From the NCBI RefSeq assembly GCF_020740535.1, contig NZ_CP082362.1:3408501-3472500 (forward strand): a stretch of 64,000 nt of DNA. Reading direction: 5' to 3'. Below, one piece after another: positions 25,971-35,827 of this stretch. A program made the translations under genes and the position numbers. The notes under the pieces are model-generated. The model had not been told where the DNA came from. It did no database searches and worked only from the letters and a program-made list of their open reading frames with translations. The DNA comes from Streptomyces profundus. Its GTDB lineage: Bacteria > Actinomycetota > Actinomycetes > Streptomycetales > Streptomycetaceae. Numbering within the stretch: position 1 is the first letter of the stretch; the number at the start of each line of letters is the position of its first letter.

Positions 25971-26031
25971 CGTTTCTGGGCTCGGTGCGTGCTGGCGGCT
26001 CGACGCGAGCCCCCGGGACGCACCGGGCCGG

Positions 26032-27063
26032 TCAGCGGTCCATCAGCCGGTCCACCTGGGTGGTGGTGTGCCGCAGAATCGCCTTCAACTCGTCCCCGAC
26101 CTTGGGCTCCTTGGCCTCGGCCGGCACGAACAGGATCGACACCTGCATGTGCGGCGGCTCGGCGAACCAGCGCTGCTTGCCGTCCCAGACGAACGGCGAG
26201 AGGTTGCGGTTCACCGTGGCGAGGCCGGCGCGGGCCATGCCCTTGGCCCGCGACGTCATGCCGTGCAGCGCCTTGGGCGCCTCCAGGCCGACGCCGTGCG
26301 AGGTGCCGCCGGCGACCACCGCCAACCAGCCGTCCCCCGCGGCCTTCTGCTGCCGGTAGCCGAAGCGGTCACCCTTGGCCACCGGCGTCACGTCGAGCAC
26401 CGCGCCGCGGTACTCGGTGGCGCTGTGGTCGCCCAGCCACAGCCGGGTGCCGATGCGCGCCCGGAACCTGGTCTGGGGGAACTGCTGCCGCAGCCGGGCC
26501 AGTTCGGTGGAGGTCAGATGGCTGACGAACATGGTGTCCAACGGCAGCCGAGCGGCCCGCAGCCGGTCCATCCAGCCGATGACCTCCTCCACCGCGTCGG
26601 TGCCGTCCGTGCGGTCCAGCGGGAGGTGGATCGCGAAGCCCTCAAGGCGCACGTCGTCGAGCGCCGCGTGCAGCTTGCCCAGATCGCGCGGCGTCACCCC
26701 GTGCCGCTTCATCGAGCTCATCACCTCGACCACCACCCGGGAGCCCACCAGCCCGTAGACCCCGTCAACGGAAGAGGCCGAGCGGATCACCCGATCGGGT
26801 AGCGGTACGGGCTCCTCCGACCGCCGGTAGGGCGTCAGGACCAGCAGGTCCCCGCTGAACCTGTCCTTCATCGCCGCGGCCTCGTAGGTGGTGCCCACGG
26901 CCAGGATGTCGATCTCCAGCAGCGACACCTCCTCGGACAGCCGGTCATGGCCGAAGCCATAGCCATTGCCCTTGCATACGGGAATGATTCCGGGGAAGTC
27001 GCCTACCACCGACCGCTGGTGCGCCCGCCAGCGGTCGGTTTCGACGTAAAGGGTGAGCGCCAT
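26032..27063 (-). CDS. Alanine racemase-fold PLP protein
   Basis: This is a 343-residue protein of the alanine racemase N-terminal barrel family. The lysine that would carry pyridoxal phosphate is visible near the start in IPVCKGNGYGFGHD, similar to VVKANAYGHG of racemases. The C-terminal beta domain is represented by RIGTRLWLGDHSATEYRG and GDRFGYRQQK. It precedes femX on the same strand, so supply or modification of the amino acid used by FemX is plausible but inferred. The true substrate is not known. The start has only a weak AAAGG upstream. Confidence 0.8.
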   Translation of the reverse strand: MALTLYVETDRWRAHQRSVVGDFPGIIPVCKGNGYGFGHDRLSEEVSLLEIDILAVGTTYEAAAMKDRFSGDLLVLTPYRRSEEPVPLPDRVIRSASSVDGVYGLVGSRVVVEVMSSMKRHGVTPRDLGKLHAALDDVRLEGFAIHLPLDRTDGTDAVEEVIGWMDRLRAARLPLDTMFVSHLTSTELARLRQQFPQTRFRARIGTRLWLGDHSATEYRGAVLDVTPVAKGDRFGYRQQKAAGDGWLAVVAGGTSHGVGLEAPKALHGMTSRAKGMARAGLATVNRNLSPFVWDGKQRWFAEPPHMQVSILFVPAEAKEPKVGDELKAILRHTTTQVDRLMDR

Positions 27064-27236
27064 GGCCGGGGAGAGCCTTTCTGCTGAGTCGTTCTGCCGA
27101 GAAGTCCGTCGAGAGGTCCGTCTACTGCGAGTATCCGCCGGGATGGACGAGGTGAGGGCGGCGATGTCGTACCGCTCTGTTCGACGCCCGCCGGTCGGTG
27201 GTCACGTTGGTCGCGCTGGTCATCGGCCGAGTGGGA

Positions 27237-28355
27237 TCAGCGCCGCGACATGTAGATGTCAAGCGCCTTGTGGAGCAGCTTGTTGAGGGGGAAGTCCCAC
27301 TCGCCGAGATACTCCGCCGCCTCGCCGCCCGTGCCCACCTTGAACTGGATCAGGCCGAACAGGTGGTCGGTGTCCTCCAGGGAGTCGCCGATGCCGCGCA
27401 GGTCGTAGACGTGCGCGCCCATCTGGTGCGCGTCCTGCAACATGCGCCACTGCATCGCGTTGGAGGGCCGGACCTCCCGCTTGTGGTTGGCGGAAGCACC
27501 GTACGAATACCACACATGTCCCCCCACGATCAGCATGGTCGCCGCAGCGACAGGCTCACCCTCGTGGAGAGCGAAGTAGAGCCGCATCCGACCCGGCTCT
27601 TCTTCGTTGAGAACACGCCACATCCGCTCGAAGTACATCAACGGACGCGGACGGAACTTGTCACGTTCGGCCGTCACCTCGTAGAGCTGCTGCCAGGCCG
27701 GCAGATCCTCGAAGCCGCCGCTGACGACCTGCACCCCGGCCTTGTCGGCCTTCTTGATGTTGCGGCGCCACAGCTGGTTGAAGCCCTTGTGCACGTCGTC
27801 CAACGAGCGGTCGCGCAGCGGGATCTGGAAGACATAGCGCGGCTGCACGTCGCCGAAGCCGGCGCCACCGTCCTCGCCCTGCTGCCAGCCCATCCGCCGC
27901 AGCTGGTCGGCCACCTCGAACGCCTTCGGCTCAAGCGCGGTGGCCTCGACATCCCGCAGCCGCTTGATCTCGGGGTTCTGGATGCCGGCCTTGATCGCCG
28001 CCGCGTTCCAGCGCCTGATCACCACCGGCGGGCCCATTTTGACCGAGAACGCACCCTGCCGCTTGAGATGCGCCAGCATCGGGCGCAGCCACTCCTCCAG
28101 ATTGGGCGCGTACCAGTTGATCACCGGGCCCTCGGGCAGATAGGCCAGATAGCGCTTGAGCTTGGGGAGTTGCCGGTAGAGCACCAGGGCCGCGCCGACG
28201 AGGCGCTCGGAGGTGTCGAACCAGCCCAGCGACTCCGAGCGCCACTCAGCCTTGACATCACCCCACGCCGGCACCTGCATATGGCTGGCGGACGGGAGCG
28301 AGCGGATATACGCGAGATGTTCGTCGCGGCTGATGGTCCTCAGGGTCAGGCTCAT
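27237..28355 (-). CDS. femX: FemX-type peptidoglycan bridge aminoacyltransferase
   Basis: This is a 372-residue FemABX protein with two GNAT-like domains. Segments typical of the family are NWYAPNLEEWL, LWRRNIKKADKAGV, RDKFRPRPLMYFERMW, and HVWYSYGASANHKREVRPSNAMQW, read in pieces. The Streptomyces enzyme adds the first amino acid, probably glycine, to the LL-diaminopimelate side chain of lipid II. It starts at ATG 28355 with AAGGAGCG upstream. Translation of the adjacent racemase-like gene follows after 173 bases in which I recognise no gene. Confidence 0.9.
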   Translation of the reverse strand: MSLTLRTISRDEHLAYIRSLPSASHMQVPAWGDVKAEWRSESLGWFDTSERLVGAALVLYRQLPKLKRYLAYLPEGPVINWYAPNLEEWLRPMLAHLKRQGAFSVKMGPPVVIRRWNAAAIKAGIQNPEIKRLRDVEATALEPKAFEVADQLRRMGWQQGEDGGAGFGDVQPRYVFQIPLRDRSLDDVHKGFNQLWRRNIKKADKAGVQVVSGGFEDLPAWQQLYEVTAERDKFRPRPLMYFERMWRVLNEEEPGRMRLYFALHEGEPVAAATMLIVGGHVWYSYGASANHKREVRPSNAMQWRMLQDAHQMGAHVYDLRGIGDSLEDTDHLFGLIQFKVGTGGEAAEYLGEWDFPLNKLLHKALDIYMSRR

Positions 28356-28487
28356 GCGGGGCGCTCCTTGGGCGTCAAACGCAGCGTCTCGCCCGGAAGC
28401 CTAACGGCGCCGCGCCGTCCGGGAGACGGCGCGGTGGCGCTGAACGGCCGTGCGCGGCGCGCCCTCGGCCGCCTCGTCGGACGGCTT

Positions 28488-28814
28488 TCAGCCGAGGACG
28501 CCGCCGAAGAGCCCGCCGTGTGCCATGCCCAGATAGAGCCCCACCCCCGAGCCGCCGAGGCCGACCACGGAGAGGAATCGCTGGCCCGTGGTCGCGGAGA
28601 TCAACTGGGCCCAGGCACCGACGAGGAGACCCGCCAGTCCCGCCCAGCAACTGATCAGATGCAGTCCGGAGAAGATCGAGGTGATCGCGGCGACCAGTCC
28701 CAGCAGCAGGGCGATCGAGGCGAAGGCGTTCTCCTTGGGGTGCGATCGGCCGTCGGTGTTGAGCAGGCTGCCGACGGGGTGGGTGAGGGTACCGCGATGC
28801 ACTGCCTGAGTCAT
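28488..28814 (-). CDS. Conserved small membrane protein
   Basis: This 108-residue protein has three likely membrane helices: [38 protein letters not shown], and a Gly-rich [20 protein letters not shown] end, read in pieces. ATG 28814 has GAAGGA upstream. No catalytic motif is seen. It lies between femX and the divergent rpsF operon, a position where Streptomyces genomes carry an uncharacterised membrane protein. The function is unknown. Confidence 0.75.
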   Translation of the reverse strand: MTQAVHRGTLTHPVGSLLNTDGRSHPKENAFASIALLLGLVAAITSIFSGLHLISCWAGLAGLLVGAWAQLISATTGQRFLSVVGLGGSGVGLYLGMAHGGLFGGVLG

Positions 28815-29008
28815 ATGCAGTCCTTCGTTGGCTTATATCCCTGTCTGTCCAGATTGCAGTGCTTCCCGGGAGGATTTCAACCGGAAGGCCGAATGCGGGT
28901 ACGGTGTACTGTCCGGCCCCGGCTCGACGCCGGGTGCGGAAACGCATCACGACCCTCCTGCCACGGATCGCCCGTGGCCGCCTGAGTCCAGAGGAGGTGG
29001 GTTCACGC

Positions 29009-29299
29009 ATGCGTCACTACGAGGTGATGGTGATCCTCGACCCCGAGCTTGAGGAGCGCACCGTCGCTCCCCTGATCGAGTCGTTCCTGTCCGTGGTCCG
29101 CGAGGCCAACGGCAAGGTCGAGAAGGTGGACACCTGGGGACGTCGCCGTCTCTCCTACGAGATCAACAAGAAGCCCGAGGGCATCTACTCGGTGATCGAC
29201 CTCCAGGCCGAGCCCGACGTGGTCAAGGAGCTCGACCGGCAGATGAACCTCAACGAGTCGGTCATGCGGACCAAGGTCCTCAGGCCGCTCACGCGCTGA
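29009..29299 (+). CDS. rpsF: Ribosomal protein bS6
   Basis: This is a 96-residue S6 starting [18 protein letters not shown] at ATG 29009, with a GAGGAGG Shine-Dalgarno at 28991. The core [18 protein letters not shown] is the RNA/S18-contacting region. S6 binds the central domain of 16S rRNA with S18, whose gene follows in the same operon with ssb in between, the widespread rpsF-ssb-rpsR-rplI layout. A frame open further upstream has no similarity and was not used. Confidence 0.97.
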   Translation: MRHYEVMVILDPELEERTVAPLIESFLSVVREANGKVEKVDTWGRRRLSYEINKKPEGIYSVIDLQAEPDVVKELDRQMNLNESVMRTKVLRPLTR

Positions 29300-29469
29300 A
29301 CCCCGGGAACACCCCGGGACCTCGCGTCATCTGTCCAGGTCCACCGCGTCCCGGCCGCCTCGGGCACACCGAGGCACGGGCCAGCGGACGGTCCGCGCGA
29401 GTAGCACTGTCAGTGCCATAAGTCATCATCGCAGCAACAGCAGTTAACCCCCGCCGAGAGGTTCCCCCA

Positions 29470-30045
29470 ATGGCAGGCGAGACCGTCATCACGGTCGTCG
29501 GCAACCTGGTCGATGACCCCGAGCTGCGCTTCACCCCATCCGGTGCGGCGGTCGCGAAGTTTCGTGTCGCGTCCACGCCGCGGATCTTCGACCGGCAGAC
29601 CAGCGAGTGGCGGGACGGCGAGAGCCTCTTCCTCACCTGCTCGGTGTGGCGGCAGGCCGCGGAGAACGTCGCGGAGTCGCTGACCAAGGGCACCCGCGTC
29701 ATCGTCCAGGGCCGGCTCAAGCAGCGGTCCTACGAGGACCGGGAGGGCGTCAAGCGCACGGTCTTCGAGCTTGAGGTCGACGAGGTCGGCGCCAGCTTGC
29801 GCAGCGCCACCGCCAAGGTCACCAGGGCCGCAGGCCGTGGTGGTCAGGGTGGCGGCGGCGGATGGAGCGGCGGCCAGGGCGGCGGCCAGGGCGGCCCCGC
29901 CGGCGGTCAGCAGGGCGGCGGCCCGGCGTCCGGCGGCGACCCGTGGGCCACGGGAGCGCCGGCCGGCGGTCAGCAGGGCGGCGGCTGGGGTGGCGGCGGT
30001 GGCGGCGGCGGTGGCGGCGGCTACTCGGACGAGCCCCCGTTCTGA
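29470..30045 (+). CDS. ssb: Single-stranded DNA-binding protein
   Basis: This 191-residue protein has an N-terminal OB-fold ([22 protein letters not shown]... ~residues 1-110, with the [23 protein letters not shown] segment). A Gly/Gln-rich disordered linker (residues ~125-183) follows, and the acidic tip SDEPPF binds DNA-metabolism partners. It coats single-stranded DNA in replication and repair. It lies 170 bases after rpsF, and the gap may hold an extra promoter. The glycine run is very repetitive (GGQQGG units). Confidence 0.96.
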   Translation: MAGETVITVVGNLVDDPELRFTPSGAAVAKFRVASTPRIFDRQTSEWRDGESLFLTCSVWRQAAENVAESLTKGTRVIVQGRLKQRSYEDREGVKRTVFELEVDEVGASLRSATAKVTRAAGRGGQGGGGGWSGGQGGGQGGPAGGQQGGGPASGGDPWATGAPAGGQQGGGWGGGGGGGGGGGYSDEPPF

Positions 30046-30102
30046 TCGCGGTGCGCTTGGCGACAAGCACCCAACTTCTTTTGAACTCACCGGAGAAACA
30101 CC

Positions 30103-30339
30103 ATGGCGAAGCCGCCCGCGCGCAAGCCTAAGAAGAAGGTTTGCGTCTTCTGCAAGGAGAAGATCTCCTACGTCGACTACAAGGACACGAACCTGCTGCG
30201 GAAGTTCATTTCCGACCGTGGCAAGATCCGTGCCCGCCGGGTCACCGGCAACTGCACCCAGCACCAGCGTGATGTCGCCACGGCCGTGAAGAACAGCCGT
30301 GAGATGGCGCTGCTGCCCTACACCTCGACCGCTCGATAA
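30103..30339 (+). CDS. rpsR: Ribosomal protein bS18
   Basis: This is a 78-residue basic S18: [19 protein letters not shown] and [25 protein letters not shown], read in pieces. The CxxC plus a further Cys-x2-His mark a zinc-binding (C+) form, so under zinc shortage this copy would probably be replaced by a zinc-free paralogue elsewhere. GGAGA precedes ATG 30103. It sits between ssb and rplI. Confidence 0.96.
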   Translation: MAKPPARKPKKKVCVFCKEKISYVDYKDTNLLRKFISDRGKIRARRVTGNCTQHQRDVATAVKNSREMALLPYTSTAR

Positions 30340-30363
30340 ACGGAAAGGATGGTATGACGCGCT

Positions 30364-30813
30364 ATGAAGATCATCCTTACCAATGAGGTCTCCGGCCTGG
30401 GCATGGCCGGCGACGTGGTGGACGTGAAGGACGGGTACGCCCGTAACTACCTGCTGCCCCGTGGGGTGGCGATCCGCTGGACCAAGGGCGGAGAGAAGGA
30501 CGTCGCCCAGATCAGGCGTGGTCGCAAGATCCGCGAGATCGCCTCGATCGAGCAGGCCAACGACGTCAAGGCCCAGATCGAGGGCGTCACCGTCCGGCTC
30601 AAGGTGCGCGCCGGCTCCGGCGGTCGCCTCTTCGGCTCGGTCACGCCGGCCGACATCGCCTCCGCGGTGAAGAGCGCCGGTGGCCCCGATGTGGACAAGC
30701 GCCGCATCGAGCTGGGCAACCCGATCAAGAGCCTCGGTTCGCACCGGGTCTCCGTCCGGCTGCACCCCGAGGTCGTGGCCAACGTGGGCATCACGGTGGA
30801 CGCCGCGAAGTAG
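30364..30813 (+). CDS. rplI: Ribosomal protein bL9
   Basis: This is a 149-residue L9 beginning [19 protein letters not shown] with the signature [16 protein letters not shown] long connecting helix and a C-terminal rRNA-binding domain ending in [13 protein letters not shown] complete the normal architecture. L9 is a stalk-like protein of the 50S subunit that supports translational fidelity. It is the last gene of the rpsF-ssb-rpsR-rplI operon. Confidence 0.96.
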   Translation: MKIILTNEVSGLGMAGDVVDVKDGYARNYLLPRGVAIRWTKGGEKDVAQIRRGRKIREIASIEQANDVKAQIEGVTVRLKVRAGSGGRLFGSVTPADIASAVKSAGGPDVDKRRIELGNPIKSLGSHRVSVRLHPEVVANVGITVDAAK

Positions 30814-30836
30814 GGCGCCCGCCGCTCTGGCCGACA

Positions 30837-30873
30837 GGGGCGCGTTCCGTCGCGATGCGGCGGGGCGCGCCCC
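30837..30873. terminator. Probable terminator between rplI and the MATE gene
   Basis: GGGGCGCG (30837-30844) pairs with CGCGCCCC (30866-30873) around a loop that is itself partly self-complementary (CCGTCGCGATGCGG). It lies 23 bases after rplI and 20 before the convergent MATE stop, where a bidirectional terminator is expected. The stem is shorter than for the other terminators here. Confidence 0.5.
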
Positions 30874-30893
30874 CGTTCGTTCCCGGCGCGGGA

Positions 30894-32321
30894 TCAGGCG
30901 CGGACCGCGCCGGCGACCATCCAGCGCCCGGTCCTGGTCCGAAGGCCCAGGGTGATCAGCCGGGTGCCCATCATCAGACCGGCGATGGTCCACCAGAGCG
31001 CGGTGAGGCCGCCGCCCCAGGTGGGCACCAGCAGGGCGACCGGGGCGAAGACCAGCAGGGTCAGCAGCATCGCCCCGGCGAGGTAGCCGCCGTCGCCCGC
31101 ACCCATCAGCACCCCGTCGAGCACGAAGACGACGCCGGCCACCGGCTGGGTGACCGCAACCACCAGCAGCACCGGAAGCAGCTGCTCGCGCACCTCGGGG
31201 TCGCTGGTGAAAAGCCGAAGCAGCAGGGGGCTCGCGGCCACCAGCAGCAGGGCGAGGGACGCCCCGCCGACCATCCCCCACCACACCATGCGGCGGCAGG
31301 CGTCTCGCGCTCCCGCGGTGTCCTCGGCCCCCAGATAGCGTCCGATGATGGCCTGCCCGGCGATCGCGACGGCGTCGAGCGCGAAGGCCAGCAGCGTCCA
31401 GATGGTCAGGCTGATCTGGTGCGCGGCGATGTCGGCGTCCCCCATCCTGGCCGCCACGGCGGTGGCGATCAGCAGCACGGCGCGCAGCGAGAGGGTGCGC
31501 ACCAGGAGCGGGACGCCCGCCTTCGCGTTGGCCCGGATACCGGCCGCGCTGGGCCGCAGCGTCGCGCCGTGCGCCCTGGCGCCGCGCACGACCACCCGCA
31601 GATAGACGGCGGCCATGCCCCACTGCGCCACCACGCTGCCCCAGGCCGCGCCCGCCACGCCGCCGTCGAGACCGTAGATGAAGAGCGCGTTGAGCGCGAT
31701 GTTGGCGCTGAACCCGCCGACGGCGACATACAGCGGGGTGCGGGTGTCCTGTAGCCCGCGCAGCACGCCGGTCGCCGCCAGCACCACCAGCATGGCGGGC
31801 ACGCCCAGCGCGCTGATCCGCAGATAGCTCACGGCGTGCGGGGCCGCCGTGTCCGAGGCGCCGAACGCGTCCACCACGGCCGGCGTGCCCGGGATCAGCA
31901 CGGCGACGAGGAGGGCGCCGAGCAGCAGGGCCAGCCAGACTCCGTCCATGCCCCGGCGGATGGCGGTCGGCAGATCGCCGGCCCCCACGCTGCGGGAGAC
32001 CGCGGCCGTGGTGGCGTAGGCCAGGAAGACGAAGACGTTCACCACGGTGGTGAGCAGCGCGGCGGCGACGCCGAGACCGGCGAGCTGGGCCGTGCCCAGA
32101 TGGCCGATCATGGCGCTGTCCGCCATCAGGAACAGCGGCTCGGCGACCAGGGCGCCGAAGGCGGGGATCGCGAGGGCGAAGATCTCCCGGTCGTGCCGGC
32201 GCAGGGACCGCTTCCGCAGCCGTCGGGCGTCCCTCTTCCCGGGTGGCTTCCCGGGCTGGTCGCCCTCGTCGGGCACACGTGGGACGTCGGCTGGGACGTC
32301 GGCCCTGCTGGTGGATGACAT
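30894..32321 (-). CDS. MATE family efflux transporter (DinF-like)
   Basis: This is a 475-residue multidrug and toxic compound extrusion protein with 12 predicted membrane helices. Family segments are LAIPAFGALVAEPLFLMADSAMIGHLG, LRGLQDTRTPLYVAVGGFSANIALN, and AHQISLTIWTLLAFALDAVAIAGQAIIGRYLG, read in pieces. These place it in the DinF branch, which often exports drugs or bile-like compounds using H+ or Na+. ATG 32321 gives a short basic cytoplasmic start; the Shine-Dalgarno is weak, so the start is uncertain. It is convergent with rplI and divergent from dnaB. Confidence 0.88.
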   Translation of the reverse strand: MSSTSRADVPADVPRVPDEGDQPGKPPGKRDARRLRKRSLRRHDREIFALAIPAFGALVAEPLFLMADSAMIGHLGTAQLAGLGVAAALLTTVVNVFVFLAYATTAAVSRSVGAGDLPTAIRRGMDGVWLALLLGALLVAVLIPGTPAVVDAFGASDTAAPHAVSYLRISALGVPAMLVVLAATGVLRGLQDTRTPLYVAVGGFSANIALNALFIYGLDGGVAGAAWGSVVAQWGMAAVYLRVVVRGARAHGATLRPSAAGIRANAKAGVPLLVRTLSLRAVLLIATAVAARMGDADIAAHQISLTIWTLLAFALDAVAIAGQAIIGRYLGAEDTAGARDACRRMVWWGMVGGASLALLLVAASPLLLRLFTSDPEVREQLLPVLLVVAVTQPVAGVVFVLDGVLMGAGDGGYLAGAMLLTLLVFAPVALLVPTWGGGLTALWWTIAGLMMGTRLITLGLRTRTGRWMVAGAVRA

Positions 32322-32541
32322 GGCCTGATCCAAACATCCACAGGTAATGGATGCAAGAGTCTTAGGATCCTTACCTTCGCTCAGCCGTCCGGGCGTGCGG
32401 TGTGATGGTCGGTGCGAGTTTTCGCAAAGCCCCGGCAGGGTGCGGTGCCTTCCGCACAGACCGTGACCGTCGAGGGAAGTCGCAGGTCGGAGACGTCTTT
32501 CTGAGGGGGAGTCGGTTTCCGGTCGGTCCGCTGTCCCCAGG

Positions 32542-32606
32542 TCGTCCACAGGATGAGGCGAGTTATCCACAGGGTCTGATCTGAAATCCACATAGCCTGT
32601 GGATAA
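32542..32606. promoter_or_regulatory. DnaA-box cluster upstream of dnaB
   Basis: Four boxes lie in 65 bases of the 485-base MATE/dnaB spacer: TCGTCCACA (32542-32550, one mismatch), TTATCCACA (32563-32571, perfect), AAATCCACA (32584-32592, two mismatches to TTATCCACA), and TTATCCACA on the other strand (32598-32606, perfect). The two perfect boxes are part of a 15-bp inverted repeat (CGAGTTATCCACAGG at 32559 and its complement at 32596). The rest of the spacer shows no gene. Control of dnaB by DnaA, or DnaA titration, is inferred. Confidence 0.75.
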
Positions 32607-32806
32607 CTCGGGTTGGTCCTCCTCGATCCGGGCCTTACCGTAGGTCCGCTCGGCATGGTTCTCGGCGTCGTTCCCCGGGTGCTCCTCGGGGCGCTTCTCG
32701 CACGCCGCCCTGGGCTCCGCCGAAGCCCGGCCGGGCGCCAACTGTCAGTGCCGTGCCGTAGACATGAGAGCGCGACGGTGGCTTTGGCCGGGAGGAGGTG
32801 GAGACC

Positions 32807-34249
<1,443 letters not shown>

Positions 34250-34310
34250 GCCGCCCTCCTGTCGCGTCCCCGGAGCCAGGGTGTGGGGCCGCGAGTTCGG
34301 GGTCGGTGCC

Positions 34311-35033
34311 TCAGCCGTTGGCCAGGGTGCGGCCGAGGAGGGGCAGCAGGCGGTCCCAGTGGTGCCGCAGCGCGGCGGCGTCGAAGGCGTCGGTGTCGGA
34401 CATGGTGAAGCCATGGACGGTGCCGGGGTAGATCTCGGATGTGTAGCGCACCCCGGCTGCGTCCAGGGCGGAGTTGAGCTCGCCGAGGGCCTGGGGCGTC
34501 AGGTCCGTTTCGGCGTGGCCGAAGTGGGCCTCGGCGGTGAGGCGGTGCAGGCTCTCGGGCCCGTCGGCGCCCACCGGGGCGTGGAATCCGGCGATGGCGG
34601 CCACCCGGTCCGGGTACGCCACGGCGGTGCGCATCGCCAGCAGGCCGCCGACGCAGTAGCCGGTCACCGCGACCGGTCCGGCGCCGACCTCGGGCTGGGC
34701 GGCGAGAGATCCGAGGTAGGCGTCGGCGTCGCGCACCACGCGGTCCACGGTGTGCGCCTCGATCAGGGGCATCAGCTGGGCGATCAGCGAGGCCCTCGCC
34801 TGCCCCCCGATGTGCGCCGGCAGTTCGACCACGGGTGTCGGTCCGTGCCGGTAGAAGAAGTTGGGGACGAGCACGTAGTACCCGTGCCCGGCCAGTTCGC
34901 CGGCCAGCTCCCGCAGCGCGGGTCGGATGCCGAAGGCATCCGCGTACATCAGCACCCCGGGGTGCCGCTCGCCGTCGTCGGGGAAGGCGGCGAAGGCGTC
35001 GGCGTGACCGTCCGGGGTGGGAATCTGCAACAT
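34311..35033 (-). CDS. Dienelactone hydrolase family protein
   Basis: This is a 240-residue alpha/beta hydrolase of the dienelactone hydrolase family. The nucleophile motif GYCVGG (Cys replacing Ser) is at about residue 115 and the catalytic His is in YPGTVHGF near the C-terminus. Such enzymes hydrolyse dienelactones or related esters; the actual substrate is unknown. ATG 35033 (MLQIPTPDGHADAF) matches the usual family start but lacks a good Shine-Dalgarno; an AAGGAAAG lies 19 bases upstream. It is divergent from a decayed MarR gene, its probable former regulator. Confidence 0.82.
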   Translation of the reverse strand: MLQIPTPDGHADAFAAFPDDGERHPGVLMYADAFGIRPALRELAGELAGHGYYVLVPNFFYRHGPTPVVELPAHIGGQARASLIAQLMPLIEAHTVDRVVRDADAYLGSLAAQPEVGAGPVAVTGYCVGGLLAMRTAVAYPDRVAAIAGFHAPVGADGPESLHRLTAEAHFGHAETDLTPQALGELNSALDAAGVRYTSEIYPGTVHGFTMSDTDAFDAAALRHHWDRLLPLLGRTLANG

Positions 35034-35078
35034 CTTGGTGAGGATGGCGTTTCTTTCCTTCCGTGGAGTTCGCCGGAT

Positions 35079-35100
35079 TAACGTTTGTTGCACTAACGTT
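35079..35100. promoter_or_regulatory. Tandem TAACGTT operator-like repeats upstream of the dienelactone hydrolase
   Basis: TAACGTT occurs at 35079-35085 and again at 35094-35100, 15 bases apart; each contains the palindrome AACGTT. They sit in the divergent promoter region between the hydrolase and the MarR remnant. MarR operators are commonly palindromic AT-rich sites in such regions, so this may be the surviving target of a lost local regulator. Confidence 0.5.
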
Positions 35101-35146
35101 TTCGGCGCGAGCGACCGTACATCGTCGGTCGCACCATGGCAACGAG

Positions 35147-35334
35147 AGTGCCGGCCCCGACGACCGGCGCCGCGACGTCATCACGATCACCACCCGGGGC
35201 CGCGCCCACCTGACGCCTTCTCGGCAGGGTCCTGGACGATCTCCACGACGAACTGCGCGCGCCGCTGAGTCCGGCCGAACGTGACGCGTTCACGCGGATG
35301 CTCACCCGCCTGCTGGACCACGGGCCAGCGGGGC
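35147..35334 (+). pseudogene. Remnant of a MarR family regulator gene
   Basis: One frame from 35159 reads DDRRRDVITITTRGRAHL, the wing of a MarR winged helix. A +1 shift then continues from 35229 as VLDDLHDELRAPLSPAERDA followed by FTRMLTRLLDHG, the C-terminal dimerisation helix. The intact MarR at 42534 has the same order (DPTDRRRNVITLTSDGRAQL, later APLSPAERAELVRLLGRLFDH). The N-terminal half with the recognition helix is missing, and a piece between the two parts is lost. It cannot encode a working regulator. Confidence 0.72.
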
Positions 35335-35386
35335 TGATGCCGAACCATGACACCCTCGTCCCGCCACCCGACTGGAAGGTCCCGAC

Positions 35387-35785
35387 ATGGCCAGCAAGTT
35401 CACCGAACTCGCGATCGACTGCGCCGATCCCCACACGCTCGCCCGGTTCTGGTGCTCGGTTCTCGGCTACGAGGTGCGGGAAGAGGTGCGGGACGAGAAC
35501 GACGACTTCGTCGCCATCAGCTCCCCCGAGGTGCCCGAGGGCCGGAACCGTCCCGGCCCGGTGCCACCGACGCTGACCTTCGCGCGGGTGCCCGAGGGCA
35601 AGATCGTCAAGAACCGGCTGCATATCGACGTCAACCCGACCGACCGGGAGCAGGACGAGGAGGTCCGCCGCCTGATCGACCTCGGTGCTCGGCACGCGGA
35701 CGTCGGCCAGGGCGACCAGAGCTGGGTGACCCTCGCCGACCCGGAGGGGAACGAGTTCTGCGTCCTCGCCACCCGTTGCCCCTGA
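35387..35785 (+). CDS. VOC superfamily (glyoxalase-like) protein
   Basis: This is a 132-residue vicinal-oxygen-chelate protein built of two beta-alpha-beta-beta-beta repeats. It starts MASKFTELAIDCADPHTLARFW, has LHIDVNPTDREQDEEVRRL at the start of the second half, and ends DPEGNEFCVL. The two halves carry the usual His/Glu metal positions (HIDV, EFCVL). Members include glyoxalases, dioxygenases and antibiotic-binding proteins; the substrate is unknown. It follows the MarR remnant. Confidence 0.82.
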   Translation: MASKFTELAIDCADPHTLARFWCSVLGYEVREEVRDENDDFVAISSPEVPEGRNRPGPVPPTLTFARVPEGKIVKNRLHIDVNPTDREQDEEVRRLIDLGARHADVGQGDQSWVTLADPEGNEFCVLATRCP

Positions 35786-35827
35786 CCGGGGTTCGCCGCG
35801 CCCGTCGGGGCCTTCTCGCCCCGCCGC

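Noticed and set aside
29410..32337. A 975-codon minus-strand frame across ssb, rpsR and rplI and the MATE gene
   Set aside because: It is a shadow frame; the ribosomal proteins, SSB and MATE exporter are unmistakable in other frames.
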